Source: Flavobacterium kingsejongi
GTDB lineage: Bacteria > Bacteroidota > Bacteroidia > Flavobacteriales > Flavobacteriaceae
DNA length: 64,000 nucleotides
Assembly (NCBI RefSeq): GCF_003076475.1
Contig: NZ_CP020919.1
Coordinates: 434,001 to 498,000, forward strand
Reading direction: 5' to 3'
Part shown: positions 1 through 10,858 of the stretch, in pieces
Layout of the letters: each line of letters starts with the position of its first letter
Position numbering within the stretch: the stretch's first letter is position 1
Translations under genes and position numbers: made by a program
Notes under the pieces: model-generated
Told to the model about the DNA's origin: nothing
Databases searched by the model: none
Seen by the model: only the letters and a program-made list of their open reading frames with translations

Positions 1-198
1 ACATCAGGCAAAGTGATTGATCACCACCCACAAACCCGTGCCAATGTTCCGGCAACTTCTCCCCTTTCCGACGCCATCAGTAAAGCACTAAAAAAGCGAG
101 GCTTTAAGTTTGTCGGATCCACCGTTATTTATGCGCAAATGCAGGCCACAGGAATGATTAATGACCATGTGGCAGAATGCTGGACCAGAAAACCATAA
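1..198 (+). CDS. tag: DNA-3-methyladenine glycosylase I, C-terminal part (5' end outside window)
   Basis: This is the tail of a base-excision repair glycosylase that removes 3-methyladenine from alkylated DNA. The frame is open from the first base of the window, so the start lies upstream. The visible residues include P-A-T-S-P-L-S-D-A-I-S-K followed by G-F-K-F-V-G-S-T and a closing N-D-H-V-A-E-C, which is the typical end of the Tag family. The late His and Cys are probably part of the family's zinc site, whose other ligands would be in the missing N-terminal part. It ends about 80 bp before the thiamine riboswitch and is probably a separate transcript. Confidence 0.88.
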   Translation, partial: TSGKVIDHHPQTRANVPATSPLSDAISKALKKRGFKFVGSTVIYAQMQATGMINDHVAECWTRKP

Positions 199-264
199 TA
201 CCGCTTTAAATCGCTTTTAAATGTTAAATTTAAAATTTAAAATTCCAGATTTAAAATAATACAA

Positions 265-272
265 TACATTTG
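265..272 (+). promoter_or_regulatory. Probable -7 promoter element of the thiamine operon
   Basis: TACATTTG fits the Bacteroidota -7 consensus TAnnTTTG. It sits just upstream of the TPP aptamer, so transcription would begin close to the first aptamer base near 278. No clear TTTG -33 box was found at the usual distance; the upstream DNA is AT-rich with TTTAAA repeats. Confidence 0.5.
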
Positions 273-277
273 TCGCA

Positions 278-358
278 CACTTTAGGGGTGTCTGCTATTT
301 TAGCAGGCTGAGATTTACCCTTTGAACCTGATGCAGTTCATACTGCCGTAGGGAAAAG
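278..358 (+). promoter_or_regulatory. TPP riboswitch (THI element) upstream of thiS
   Basis: The conserved blocks of the TPP aptamer occur in order: AGGGGTGTC, GCTGAGA, ACCC-TTGAACCTGAT, then a CTGCCGTAGGGAA-like 3' block. TPP binding is expected to lower expression of the thi genes downstream. The expression platform appears to lie in the following 60 bases, where a hairpin covers the thiS start codon (see 382-419). A second TPP riboswitch is present on the other strand at 14254-14336. Confidence 0.93.
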
Positions 359-381
359 TACGATGACTCCATTTTATGCAG

Positions 382-415
382 CCATTCCTAAAGTAGTATA
401 CCTATATCTCAAGGA

Positions 416-419
<4 letters not shown>
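382..419 (+). promoter_or_regulatory. Start-codon-sequestering hairpin between TPP riboswitch and thiS
   Basis: CCATTCCT at 382-389 is the exact reverse complement of AGGAATGG at 412-419. The second arm contains the thiS start codon (416-418) and the bases just before it. Folding would therefore hide the start site. This fits a translational expression platform for the riboswitch just upstream. The competing pairing with the aptamer was not identified by eye. Confidence 0.5.
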
Positions 420-2469
<2,050 letters not shown>

Positions 2470-2479
2470 CATCATTGCT

Positions 2480-3088
2480 ATGAATACGATCACTATAATC
2501 ACCCATCCAGAGCAGATTGCCAATGAAAGCAGCATACTACAGACTCTTTTTGAAAATGGGCTGGAGCGCCTTCACATCCGAAAACCGGATTATACTCCCG
2601 CTCAGATACAAAAATACCTGGATGGAATTGCTCCGGAATACAGATGGAAAACGGTAGTGCACCAGCATCATTTTCTCGCAGTTGACTATGATTGCTCCGG
2701 CGTTCATTTCTCTGTAGAAAAAAGGATGGCAACGAAACCTGAAATATTTGCAAAACACAAGGCTGATAATTTCACGATAAGCACGTCTGTACACAATGTC
2801 GCAGAGGCTGCATCAGTATCGGATGCCATCGATTATAGTTTTATCGGCCCCGTATTTCATTCCATTTCAAAACCGGGATACAGCCCAAAAATAGATTTTA
2901 GCAGCCTTGAATTCAAACAATTACTCCATACTACTGCATTAGTAGCAGTTGGCGGAATTAGTCCGGAAACCATCGATCAAGCTTTGGATTATGGTTTCAA
3001 CTCTTTCGCTTTATTAGGAACTATCTGGAACAGTCACACACCACTTCAAAATTTCATCGCATGTCAGAAAAGCGTCCATTTGCACTAA
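2480..3088 (+). CDS. ThiE-family protein (thiamine phosphate synthase or TenI-like)
   Basis: A 202-residue TIM-barrel protein of the ThiE/TenI group. The start is set at the ATG at 2480, just after the thiC stop, because the open frame upstream overlaps thiC and looks unrelated. Motifs S-G-V-H-F, I-G-P-V-F-H-S-I-S-K-P-G and V-A-V-G-G-I correspond to the phosphate-binding loops. Compared with the second ThiE at 3806, the H-L-G-x-D-D catalytic segment is changed to H-F-S-V-E. It may therefore act as a TenI-like aminotransferring isomerase or have altered activity. It overlaps thiD by 28 bases, suggesting coupled translation. Confidence 0.8.
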   Translation: MNTITIITHPEQIANESSILQTLFENGLERLHIRKPDYTPAQIQKYLDGIAPEYRWKTVVHQHHFLAVDYDCSGVHFSVEKRMATKPEIFAKHKADNFTISTSVHNVAEAASVSDAIDYSFIGPVFHSISKPGYSPKIDFSSLEFKQLLHTTALVAVGGISPETIDQALDYGFNSFALLGTIWNSHTPLQNFIACQKSVHLH

Positions 3089-3816
3089 CAATTGGGGGAT
3101 TAGATCCCAGTGGTGGTGCAGGCCTGTTAGCCGATATCAAGACCATGGAACTCCACAAGGCGCAGGGGCTTGCCATCTGTACCGGCATTACAGTACAAAC
3201 TGAAAATATATTTTACGAAATGCACTGGACTCCTATTGATCTTGTTTTGCGCTCGCTTGAAGTGATGCTGAAAAGTTATCCGGTACAGGCCATAAAAATC
3301 GGAGTCATCCCTTCATTGGATTATTTGTTTCAGATCACAACTGCCATCCGGGAACGACAGCCCCATGTACCGATAATATGGGATACCGTTCTTAAATCAA
3401 GCTCCCAATTCGACTTTACCAGTATTACAGATAAAAACAAGATAGCCCGAATTCTTCAGCAGGTAGATTTGATCACACCCAATTACAACGAAATCAATCA
3501 ATTGGGTACGGGTAAAAGTCCCGAAGCTATTGCTTTAAAATTAAGAGGCTTCTGTAATATCCTATTGAAAGGGGGCCATAATCCTATTGCCCCCGGACAT
3601 GACTTTTTATATACCCAAAACGAGATTCATCCTATCCACCCGATTCACAAATCCGTAATATCAAAACATGGTTCGGGCTGCGTATTAGCTGCCGCTATAG
3701 CATCACATATAGCATTAGGACAATCCTGGGAAGCAGCATGCCGACAAGCAAAATTATATGTCGAAAACTATTTAAATTCCAACACTACCTTAATTGGCCA
3801 TCATTATGTATCATAA
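3061..3816 (+). CDS. thiD: Hydroxymethylpyrimidine/phosphomethylpyrimidine kinase
   Basis: A 251-residue ribokinase-fold enzyme that phosphorylates HMP and HMP-P to give HMP-PP for the coupling step. The N-terminal G-G-L-D-P-S-G-G-A-G-L-L-A-D motif binds the pyrimidine. The late H-G-S-G-C motif carries the usual catalytic region. The gene overlaps its neighbours at both ends: the ThiE-like gene by 28 bases and thiE by 11 bases. This is typical of a translationally coupled operon. Confidence 0.93.
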   Translation: MSEKRPFALTIGGLDPSGGAGLLADIKTMELHKAQGLAICTGITVQTENIFYEMHWTPIDLVLRSLEVMLKSYPVQAIKIGVIPSLDYLFQITTAIRERQPHVPIIWDTVLKSSSQFDFTSITDKNKIARILQQVDLITPNYNEINQLGTGKSPEAIALKLRGFCNILLKGGHNPIAPGHDFLYTQNEIHPIHPIHKSVISKHGSGCVLAAAIASHIALGQSWEAACRQAKLYVENYLNSNTTLIGHHYVS

Positions 3817-4429
3817 ACTACAGTATATTTCACAAGGTCAAACGGCCAAAGAACAACTGGAAAATATTCAAAGAGTACTTGATAGTGGCTGTCTGTGGAT
3901 ACAACTCCGTATCAAAGAAGGTGGTCCTAAAGAAATACAACAACTTGCTGAAAAGGTGAAGCACTATTGCTCCGAGTACAACGCAACATATATTATCAAT
4001 GACAATACAATGCTGGCAAAAGACATTGATGCCGATGGTGTTCATCTGGGATTAGACGATATGCCTGTTTCGGAAGCCCGAAAATTATTAGGCGACAAAA
4101 TTATTGGTGGGACAGCGAACACGGCGAATGATTTGCAAAAACGCATTACAGAGAGCTGTGACTATATAGGCCTTGGCCCTTTACGCTATACTACAACCAA
4201 AAAAAAACTAAGCCCCCTACTCGGATTGGAAGGTTACAACACGTTACTACAAAACAATCATGCTACTTCAGTTCCGGTATATGCTATCGGCGGAATACAA
4301 CCCAATGATATTGATCAATTGTTACAGTATGGTGTACACGGAATTTGTGTGTCAGGCCTATTGACTCACCAAAACAATTTACAGCAGCTTATTACAACCC
4401 TTAATACAAAATTATATGCCATTACTTAA
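3806..4429 (+). CDS. thiE: Thiamine phosphate synthase
   Basis: A 207-residue enzyme that joins HMP-PP and the thiazole phosphate to make thiamine phosphate. The ATG at 3806 is preferred over an in-frame TTG at 3794, because the family N-terminus begins right there. Canonical motifs are present: [13 protein letters not shown]-x-x-x-T-x-x-K and A-I-G-G-I. This is the more typical of the two ThiE homologues in the operon and is probably the main synthase. It overlaps both thiD and thiG. Confidence 0.92.
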   Translation: MYHKLQYISQGQTAKEQLENIQRVLDSGCLWIQLRIKEGGPKEIQQLAEKVKHYCSEYNATYIINDNTMLAKDIDADGVHLGLDDMPVSEARKLLGDKIIGGTANTANDLQKRITESCDYIGLGPLRYTTTKKKLSPLLGLEGYNTLLQNNHATSVPVYAIGGIQPNDIDQLLQYGVHGICVSGLLTHQNNLQQLITTLNTKLYAIT

Positions 4430-5186
4430 AATCGCCGACCGTACTTTTGAATCCCGATTGTTTCTGGGAACTGGAAAATTTGGATCACCTGAGCTCATGG
4501 AACAAACCATCTTGGCTTCCGCCAGTGAATTGGTTACTGTTGCGCTACGAAGGATTGATCCTGAAGCCCCAAGTGATGCACTACTGAACCGCCTGAACCA
4601 TCCGGGAATCCATTTGTTGCCCAACACTTCCGGAGCACGGAATGCCAAAGAAGCGATATTAGCGGCACAATTGGCACGGGAAGCAATGGAAACCAACTGG
4701 CTAAAATTAGAAATCCATCCCGATCCAAAATACCTGATGCCTGATCCTATAGAAACACTAAAAGCTACAGAAGCCTTAGCCAAATTAGGGTTTATCATAC
4801 TGCCCTATATCCATGCCGATCCGGTTCTTTGCAAACATCTTGAAGCCGCAGGAACGGCAGCAGTTATGCCGTTAGGAGCCCCCATAGGAACCAATAAAGG
4901 TTTAAAAACTATTGATTTTTTAGAAATCATAATCGAACAAAGCCATGTACCAGTAATTGTGGATGCCGGAATCGGAGCTCCTTCGGATGCCTGTAAGGCA
5001 ATGGAAATCGGAGCCGATGCTGTATTAGTAAATACAGCTATCGCAGTAGCCCGAAATCCAGTACTGATGGCTACTGCATTTAAAGAAGCCATAATGTCAG
5101 GAAGAAAAGCCTATGAAGCCGGACTTGCAGGAACTATAAACATTGCTGCTCCGTCCAGTCCATTGACTTCTTTCCTTTATGAATAG
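4416..5186 (+). CDS. thiG: Thiazole synthase ThiG
   Basis: A 256-residue TIM-barrel enzyme that forms the thiazole ring from deoxyxylulose phosphate, dehydroglycine and ThiS-thiocarboxylate. The K-L-E-I-H-P-D segment (the family Schiff-base Lys region), [13 protein letters not shown] and [11 protein letters not shown] blocks are all present. It overlaps the end of thiE by 14 bases and is followed 21 bases later by thiH, its usual partner that supplies dehydroglycine. Confidence 0.96.
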   Translation: MPLLKIADRTFESRLFLGTGKFGSPELMEQTILASASELVTVALRRIDPEAPSDALLNRLNHPGIHLLPNTSGARNAKEAILAAQLAREAMETNWLKLEIHPDPKYLMPDPIETLKATEALAKLGFIILPYIHADPVLCKHLEAAGTAAVMPLGAPIGTNKGLKTIDFLEIIIEQSHVPVIVDAGIGAPSDACKAMEIGADAVLVNTAIAVARNPVLMATAFKEAIMSGRKAYEAGLAGTINIAAPSSPLTSFLYE

Positions 5187-5207
5187 CAGCTATTAAATCT
5201 AAATGAA

Positions 5208-6326
5208 ATGAACACTTTTAAAACCATTTTCGAAAAATACGACTGGCAAACCATACAGGATCGTATTTATAGTGTCACCGAACAGGACGTACTACAATCC
5301 CTTGCGAAAGAGAAGCGGTCAATTGATGATTTTCTGGTCCTGATTGCTCCCGCAGCATTACCGCATTTAGAACGTATGGCCCAACTCAGCCATGTCCTAA
5401 CCCAAAAGCGATTTGGGAAAACGATACAATTGTATGCACCGCTTTACCTCAGTAATGAATGCCAAAACATTTGTACCTATTGTGGTTTTAGCCTCGATAA
5501 TAAAATCAGGCGTAAGACACTGAATGAACACGAAATACAACAGGAGACAAAAGCATTAAAAGCAGCTGGATTTGATTATGTGCTATTGGTCACCGGCGAG
5601 GCTAACGCGACTGTTCATATTGATTATTTCCTGAAAGCGATTGCAGAGATCCGAAAAGATTTTACAACTATCGCTGTAGAAGTACAGCCATTGGCTACCG
5701 AAGAATACAAACAATTGCATGAAGCGGGCGTACATACCGTTTTAGTCTATCAGGAAACTTACCATCAGGAAGTGTACAAAGAATACCATCCGAAGGGGAA
5801 AAAATCCAATTTTGATTTTCGTTTAGCCACCCCAGATCGTGTGGCAACAGCAGGCATTCATAAAATAGGATTGGGTGTATTATTGGGACTGGAAGACTGG
5901 AGAACGGATAGTTTTTTCAATGCCTTACATTTAGAATACCTTCAAAAAACCTATTGGCAAAGTAAGTATTCCGTTTCTTTTCCAAGATTACGTCCTGCTG
6001 AGGGGATCATCGAGCCTAATTTCATCATGGACGACAAAGACCTCACCCAGTTAATTTGCGCATACCGTCTTTGGAATGAAGACTTGGAACTTTCCATTTC
6101 CACCCGGGAAAACAACCGATTCCGGGATAATATTATTCCGCTTGGCATTACCAGCATGAGTGCCGGATCCAAAACAAATCCAGGAGGCTATGTTGTTGAT
6201 CCACAATCTCTGGAACAGTTTGAAATCAGTGATGAGCGCTCCGCCTCTGAAATTGCTTCAATTATTACAAAAAAAGGATATGAGCCGGTATGGAAAGACT
6301 GGCATACCGCCTATAATACCTTTTAA
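5208..6326 (+). CDS. thiH: 2-iminoacetate synthase (tyrosine lyase) ThiH
   Basis: A 372-residue radical SAM enzyme that cleaves tyrosine to give dehydroglycine for ThiG. The radical SAM cysteines appear as C-x3-C-x2-C at residues 85, 89 and 92. The C-terminal G-S-K-T-N-P-G-G-Y segment is typical of ThiH. Its presence, and the absence of thiO, shows that the glycine imine comes from tyrosine in this pathway. It is followed 17 bases later by the adenylyltransferase gene. Confidence 0.96.
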   Translation: MNTFKTIFEKYDWQTIQDRIYSVTEQDVLQSLAKEKRSIDDFLVLIAPAALPHLERMAQLSHVLTQKRFGKTIQLYAPLYLSNECQNICTYCGFSLDNKIRRKTLNEHEIQQETKALKAAGFDYVLLVTGEANATVHIDYFLKAIAEIRKDFTTIAVEVQPLATEEYKQLHEAGVHTVLVYQETYHQEVYKEYHPKGKKSNFDFRLATPDRVATAGIHKIGLGVLLGLEDWRTDSFFNALHLEYLQKTYWQSKYSVSFPRLRPAEGIIEPNFIMDDKDLTQLICAYRLWNEDLELSISTRENNRFRDNIIPLGITSMSAGSKTNPGGYVVDPQSLEQFEISDERSASEIASIITKKGYEPVWKDWHTAYNTF

Positions 6327-6343
6327 CCGATCAAATTTATCTT

Positions 6344-7054
6344 ATGGTTTCCCTTACTGATTTTCTACGCTATAACCGTCAAATTATGCTTCCTGAGATT
6401 GGAGAATCCGGGCAGGAAAAAATAAATACTGCGCGAGTACTCGTTATTGGCGCTGGCGGCCTCGGCTGTCCTGTACTGCAATACCTTGCCGCTGCCGGTG
6501 TAGGTACATTAGGTATTATTGATTTCGATCAGGTTGAACTACACAACCTGCACCGGCAAATTTTATATACTGACGAACATATCGGAATGCCAAAAGCTAC
6601 AACGGCAGGAATGATATTGGAAAAATTAAATCCGAATCTCAAATATATCGTTCATACTGAAAAACTACAACTTTCCAATGCTGAAATGATACTAAGCAAT
6701 TTTAATTTTATAATTGACGGCAGTGATAATTTTGACACCCGCTACCTGGTAAATGATACCTGCACCCGATTGAAAAAACCTTTGATCTATGGCAGTATTT
6801 TAAACTATGAAGGGCAAATGGCGGTATTTGTACATAATGGCGGGAAAAACTTACGCCATCTGTTTCCAGAACCTCCAAATGCAGCAGATGTTCCTAATTG
6901 TAACCTGAATGGGGTAATGGGCACTTTACCGGGAATTATTGGGAGCATGATGGCCCATGAAACACTAAAAATAATCACGGGCTTACCCACACTTCACAAT
7001 GAATTAATCCTCTTAAACACATTATACTGGTCGTGGACTAAACTATCTTTTTAA
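6344..7054 (+). CDS. thiF: ThiF/MoeB-type adenylyltransferase
   Basis: A 236-residue E1-like enzyme that should adenylate the C-terminal glycine of ThiS. The Rossmann motif G-A-G-G-L-G-C, the R-Q-I-L-Y segment and the D-G-S-D-N-F-D-T-R-Y-L-V-N-D core are intact. Only isolated cysteines are seen; the two C-x2-C pairs that bind zinc in E. coli ThiF and MoeB are absent, and the protein ends soon after the core. Position at the end of the thi operon supports ThiF over MoeB. The last 17 bases overlap aat on the opposite strand. Confidence 0.88.
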   Translation: MVSLTDFLRYNRQIMLPEIGESGQEKINTARVLVIGAGGLGCPVLQYLAAAGVGTLGIIDFDQVELHNLHRQILYTDEHIGMPKATTAGMILEKLNPNLKYIVHTEKLQLSNAEMILSNFNFIIDGSDNFDTRYLVNDTCTRLKKPLIYGSILNYEGQMAVFVHNGGKNLRHLFPEPPNAADVPNCNLNGVMGTLPGIIGSMMAHETLKIITGLPTLHNELILLNTLYWSWTKLSF

Positions 7055-7679
7055 GAAGTGCCATAAAATCCGTTCTGTCAATCTCCCGTGCACCCAGGCT
7101 TGCTAAATGATCGTTATAAACCTGGCAATCCAGCAATTGGTATTTATTCTTTTTGAGATGGTCTACCAAAGCGATAAAAGCGACTTTGGAAGCATTGGAA
7201 ACTTTGGAAAACATACTTTCTCCACAAAAAACATGTCCCATATCGATTCCGTACAAACCACCTACTATTTTATCATCCTGCCATACTTCAACCGATTGGG
7301 CGATCCCTTCTTCATGAAGCCTGCAGTAAGCCTCTACCATATCATTGGTAATCCAGGTTCCCCGCTGCCCGTCCCTGGTAATTTGTTTACAATTGGCTAT
7401 CACTTCCCGGAAGTTCTGATTAAATGTCACCCGAAAGGTATTACGGTTCAATATATTCCGCATGCTCTTCGACACGATCAGTTCATTGGGAAACAAAACC
7501 ATCCTGGGGTCTGGCGCCCACCACATAATGGGCTCGTCATCTTCAAACCATGGAAATATCCCACTCCGATAAGCCAGCTTGAGCCGTTCGGAAGTTAAAT
7601 CACCACCGATTGCCAGAATCCCACTTTCATCGGCTTCTGTAACGGGCGGAAAAAATAAATCTTTTAATAAATAGTACAT
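7038..7679 (-). CDS. aat: Leucyl/phenylalanyl-tRNA-protein transferase
   Basis: A 213-residue enzyme of the N-degron pathway that attaches Leu or Phe to N-terminal basic residues, marking proteins for ClpS-ClpAP. The G-I-F-P-W-F, W-W-A-P-D-P-R, Q-S-V-E-V-W and G-E-S-M-F-S motifs are family hallmarks. Length is normal. It converges on thiF with a 17-base overlap at the 3' ends, so there is no separate terminator between them. Confidence 0.95.
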   Translation of the reverse strand: MYYLLKDLFFPPVTEADESGILAIGGDLTSERLKLAYRSGIFPWFEDDEPIMWWAPDPRMVLFPNELIVSKSMRNILNRNTFRVTFNQNFREVIANCKQITRDGQRGTWITNDMVEAYCRLHEEGIAQSVEVWQDDKIVGGLYGIDMGHVFCGESMFSKVSNASKVAFIALVDHLKKNKYQLLDCQVYNDHLASLGAREIDRTDFMALLKKIV

Positions 7680-7696
7680 TTTGAATTCTCATTAAA

Positions 7697-7732
7697 AAAA
7701 GAAAACCCGGCAGAGTATTATCTGCCGGGTCT
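7697..7732 (-). terminator. Intrinsic terminator after the DUF3127 gene
   Basis: ACCCGGCAGA (7705-7714) and TCTGCCGGGT (7721-7730) form a perfect 10-bp stem with a 6-base loop. On the minus strand it is followed by a T-rich run at 7694-7704. It ends the transcript of the DUF3127 gene at 7748-8125 before aat. Confidence 0.82.
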
Positions 7733-7747
7733 ATTTCCTACTCTTTT

Positions 7748-8125
7748 TTAGAAAGGTAAATCATCGTGATCTTCTTCCTTGAAATTATTGCTTGGCTCAA
7801 ATGCCTGTGCTGGTGGCACTGGAGGCATGTTGTTTGAAGATGGTGCATCTGCCTGTACTTTCTCTATTCTCCATCCCTGGATACTGTTGAAATATTTGGT
7901 TTCACCTTGTGGGTTCACCCATTCGCGACCTCTTAAGTTAATAGAAACTTTTACAGGTTCTCCTGACTGATAATTATTCAGCAAATCACATTTGTCCTGA
8001 GTAAATTCAATCATAATATGCTGTGGATATTGTTCTTCAGTAGTTACTACTAATTCTCTTTTCTTAAAAGAGGCACTCACCTGCTGTTCCGCATTAATAA
8101 CTTTAATTTTCCCTGTAACTTCCAT
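7748..8125 (-). CDS. DUF3127 protein with SSB-like acidic C-terminal tail
   Basis: A 125-residue protein of the DUF3127 family, common in Bacteroidota and without known function. The first 85 or so residues form the conserved domain (G-K-I-K-V-I through the Q-G-W-R-I-E segment, rich in beta strand). A Pro/Asn-rich linker follows. The last residues are D-H-D-D-L-P-F, which closely resembles the partner-binding tip of bacterial SSB; the true SSB of this window ends N-D-L-P-F. A role linked to single-stranded DNA or the replisome is an inference from this tail. It is a single-gene unit with its own terminator. Confidence 0.85.
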   Translation of the reverse strand: MEVTGKIKVINAEQQVSASFKKRELVVTTEEQYPQHIMIEFTQDKCDLLNNYQSGEPVKVSINLRGREWVNPQGETKYFNSIQGWRIEKVQADAPSSNNMPPVPPAQAFEPSNNFKEEDHDDLPF

Positions 8126-8161
8126 TTTCTCTATAATTAATGATTTGTATTTTTTTTTATT

Positions 8162-9037
8162 TTATTGAAAAGCCAACAATACTTTCCAGGCGGAAAGAAC
8201 TTCCTCCTTATCAATATATGCTTTGGCTTTACGATGAACGGTTTCCTGATCGTCTGAACTCAGTGCGCCTTTGACGGAGAAATTTTCTTTGACAAAGATA
8301 TCAATTTCTTCTTTAGAAGGCAATGCCTCTATATTACCTAATATTCCCAGATCATTCCCATCAAAGTAAGGGCTTTTTTTAATAAATTCCGGAATGGCAT
8401 CAACACCGATCCCCAAAGTAGTCAATGGTTTTGGCACTTCAAACAGCCCTTTGTTGGCTCTGGAATACCAATTCCCACCCATTCGCGATACGAGGTCAAT
8501 CTTGTGCTGATCGATAGCGCCATTTTCATCTAATATCTTTTCGTCGATATGTAATTTTACGACTTCACAAATAATAAGGTTTCCGGCACCGCCTTCGGTT
8601 CCCAACTTTATAATTTCATTTACCTTACATTCAAATTGTACCGGACTTTCAGCGACCCGGAAAGGACGTACCAAATCCGATGGTAAAGCTGTCAATCCTG
8701 ATTTTATGAACTCATTCACTCCGTCCGGATATTCCGTACTGGATAGTGAAGCCTGCTGCACGATATCAAAATTCACAATATTAATCACGACTTCCCGTGT
8801 GGCTTCGACATTGAGCAATGTGTGTTTTACCGTGTTATCCCTCACCCTGCGTGCCGGGGAAAAAATCAATATAGGAGGATTGGCACTGAATACATTGAAA
8901 AAACTGAAAGGCGATAAATTCGGATTTCCGTCTGCATCAACGGTACTCGCAAATGCAATAGGCCTTGGCCCAATGGCACCCAACAGGTAACCGTGAAGTT
9001 TGGCAACAGCAATTTCTTTAGGCTCAATGCTAATCAT
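8162..9037 (-). CDS. Flavin reductase-like, FMN-binding split-barrel protein
   Basis: A 291-residue protein of the flavin reductase-like family (DIM6/NTAB type). The start is placed at the ATG at 9037, giving M-I-S-I-E-P-K-E-I; the upstream in-frame extension is low in complexity and unlikely to be coding. The P-R-P-I-A-F-A-S-T-V segment followed by N-L-S-P-F-S-F-F-N is the FMN-binding region. Substrate is unknown. It is divergently oriented from the sensor kinase gene, with about 180 bases between their starts. Confidence 0.83.
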   Translation of the reverse strand: MISIEPKEIAVAKLHGYLLGAIGPRPIAFASTVDADGNPNLSPFSFFNVFSANPPILIFSPARRVRDNTVKHTLLNVEATREVVINIVNFDIVQQASLSSTEYPDGVNEFIKSGLTALPSDLVRPFRVAESPVQFECKVNEIIKLGTEGGAGNLIICEVVKLHIDEKILDENGAIDQHKIDLVSRMGGNWYSRANKGLFEVPKPLTTLGIGVDAIPEFIKKSPYFDGNDLGILGNIEALPSKEEIDIFVKENFSVKGALSSDDQETVHRKAKAYIDKEEVLSAWKVLLAFQ

Positions 9038-9221
9038 AAGATCTATTATTTCCAACAAAGATAATTGACCGGGAAAGAAATTAAAAATATATTTTCCCCC
9101 AATTGAAAGTAAAATACAAAATTGGCAACTACTTTCTAAAAACATAGCAACGGACCTCATAAAATGTGTCACGGTAAAAACTCAACTAATTTTACTACAT
9201 TTAAGTTTTCAAATACAGCAT

Positions 9222-10367
9222 ATGCAATTTTCAGAAAAAAAGAGCGGAACCCGATGGTTTATCATCTTTTCCTCCTTTATCATTGTTACCTTAATTTTAT
9301 GGAATACCTATAACTTTTTCCAGCTTTTTAAAGATGATGAGCGATTGAAGGTCGAATTATGGGCAACGGCACAAAAAACAATCATGAATGCCAATGCCAA
9401 TACGGAACTCGATCTGCCACTGCAAATCCTGAGCAACAGCAATTCCATCCCGATGATCCTTACCACCGAAAAAGACAGCATCATTGGCATGAGTAATATT
9501 GATGAGCATGTCCAGCAGGATTCGATTAAAATAAAATCGCTACTCCTGCAGTTAAAAAAGGAAAACCAGCCTATTATTATGGAATACGTACCGGGGGAAT
9601 TCCGGCACATCTACTATGGTAACTCCTCCCTGCTTAACCAGCTCAAATATTACCCTATTGCGCTTGCACTGATTATTTTCTTGTTCGGATTGTTGGTCTT
9701 TATTTTTTACAGAGCGAGTAAAATGGCTACTCAAAATAAATTATGGGCGGGTATGGCGAAAGAAACAGCACATCAGATTGGAACACCACTATCCTCACTC
9801 ATAGGCTGGGTGGAAATCATGAAGGCTGATAATGTGGATGAAACCACTGTAACGGAGATTGAAAAAGACATTGCACGCCTGCAGACCATTACAGACCGAT
9901 TTTCAAAAGTAGGTTCTGAACCTGTATTGGAAAAACTGGATATTATCCAGGAAACGGCTGTAACTTTTGATTACCTAAAATCCCGCTTTTCAAAACAAAT
10001 TGAATTTTCCTTTACCGCACCGGACTATGCTATCCCAATACTCCTAAATCCCGCATTGCATAGCTGGACTATTGAAAACCTCGTCAAAAATGCAATTGAC
10101 GCTATGAAAGGAAGGGGAAAAATGAGTATTACCATTGTAGATGACCCTAAATTTATAAAAATAAAGGTACAGGATTCCGGAAAGGGAATTCCTAAAAATC
10201 AGTTCAAGAGTATTTTTGAACCTGGATTCACAACGAAAAAAAGAGGTTGGGGATTGGGACTATCGCTGACCAAACGAATTGTGGAAGAATATCACAAGGG
10301 AAAAATAAAAGTACTCCATTCTGAAATTGGCAATGGCACCTGTATGCAGATCAGCTATAAAAAATGA
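9222..10367 (+). CDS. Membrane sensor histidine kinase (no adjacent response regulator)
   Basis: A 381-residue two-component kinase. Membrane helices lie near residues 12-33 and 144-163 with a roughly 110-residue extracytoplasmic sensor between them. The phospho-acceptor box is A-H-Q-I-G-T-P-L-S-S with His184; the usual Glu after His is Gln. The ATPase part has the N box (E-N-L-V-K-N-A-I-D-A-M), D-S-G-K-G-I and G-W-G-L-G-L-S-L-T. No HAMP domain is obvious and no response regulator lies next to it, so its partner must be elsewhere. Its signal is unknown. Confidence 0.9.
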   Translation: MQFSEKKSGTRWFIIFSSFIIVTLILWNTYNFFQLFKDDERLKVELWATAQKTIMNANANTELDLPLQILSNSNSIPMILTTEKDSIIGMSNIDEHVQQDSIKIKSLLLQLKKENQPIIMEYVPGEFRHIYYGNSSLLNQLKYYPIALALIIFLFGLLVFIFYRASKMATQNKLWAGMAKETAHQIGTPLSSLIGWVEIMKADNVDETTVTEIEKDIARLQTITDRFSKVGSEPVLEKLDIIQETAVTFDYLKSRFSKQIEFSFTAPDYAIPILLNPALHSWTIENLVKNAIDAMKGRGKMSITIVDDPKFIKIKVQDSGKGIPKNQFKSIFEPGFTTKKRGWGLGLSLTKRIVEEYHKGKIKVLHSEIGNGTCMQISYKK

Positions 10368-10372
10368 GACAA

Positions 10373-10401
10373 CCCATAACGGAATCGAATTGCGTTATGG
10401 G
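10373..10401. terminator. Hairpin between convergent genes
   Basis: CCCATAACG (10373-10381) pairs with CGTTATGGG (10393-10401) around an 11-base loop. It lies between the 3' ends of the kinase and HIT genes. It has no strong T run on either side, so termination is only likely. Confidence 0.4.
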
Positions 10402-10414
10402 GTCGCCACCTAAC

Positions 10415-10804
10415 TTATAAATTAGCTTTTATTGCGAGTGCTAAAGCTTCAAATTCTTCTTTTGCCATACTGACTTTATGCTGAAAACGCATTTCGTCCA
10501 TTTCATTTAAAGGGATAAGGTGAACATGTACGTGCGGCACTTCAAGCCCCACTACTGCAACACCTACTCTTTTACAAGCTACCGTTTTCTCTAATGCTTT
10601 CGCCACTTTACGTGAAAATTTCATCAGTTCCAGATAGTGGCCTTCTTCCATATCAAAAAGTTTATTGATTTCCTGCTTTGGTACACAAAGTGTATGGCCT
10701 TTCGCATTCGGATTATTATCCAGGAAAGCAATAAAATGATTGTCTTCGGTGATTTTGTATGCTGGGATTTCCCCGTTGATTATTTTTGTAAAAATAGAAC
10801 TCAT
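10415..10804 (-). CDS. HIT-family nucleotide hydrolase
   Basis: A 129-residue histidine triad protein of the Hint type, which hydrolyses AMP-linked metabolites such as adenosine phosphoramidates. The catalytic H-V-H-V-H-L stretch is present at about residues 92-97. The N-terminal S-S-I-F-T-K-I-I-N-G-E-I-P-A motif is typical of bacterial HIT proteins. It follows greA by about 54 bases on the same strand, a common pairing in flavobacteria, and may be cotranscribed. Confidence 0.92.
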   Translation of the reverse strand: MSSIFTKIINGEIPAYKITEDNHFIAFLDNNPNAKGHTLCVPKQEINKLFDMEEGHYLELMKFSRKVAKALEKTVACKRVGVAVVGLEVPHVHVHLIPLNEMDEMRFQHKVSMAKEEFEALALAIKANL

Positions 10805-10858
10805 CTCTTAAGCGATTAGATTACTAAAATGTGTGATATCATCTGGCAGTTACAGAAA

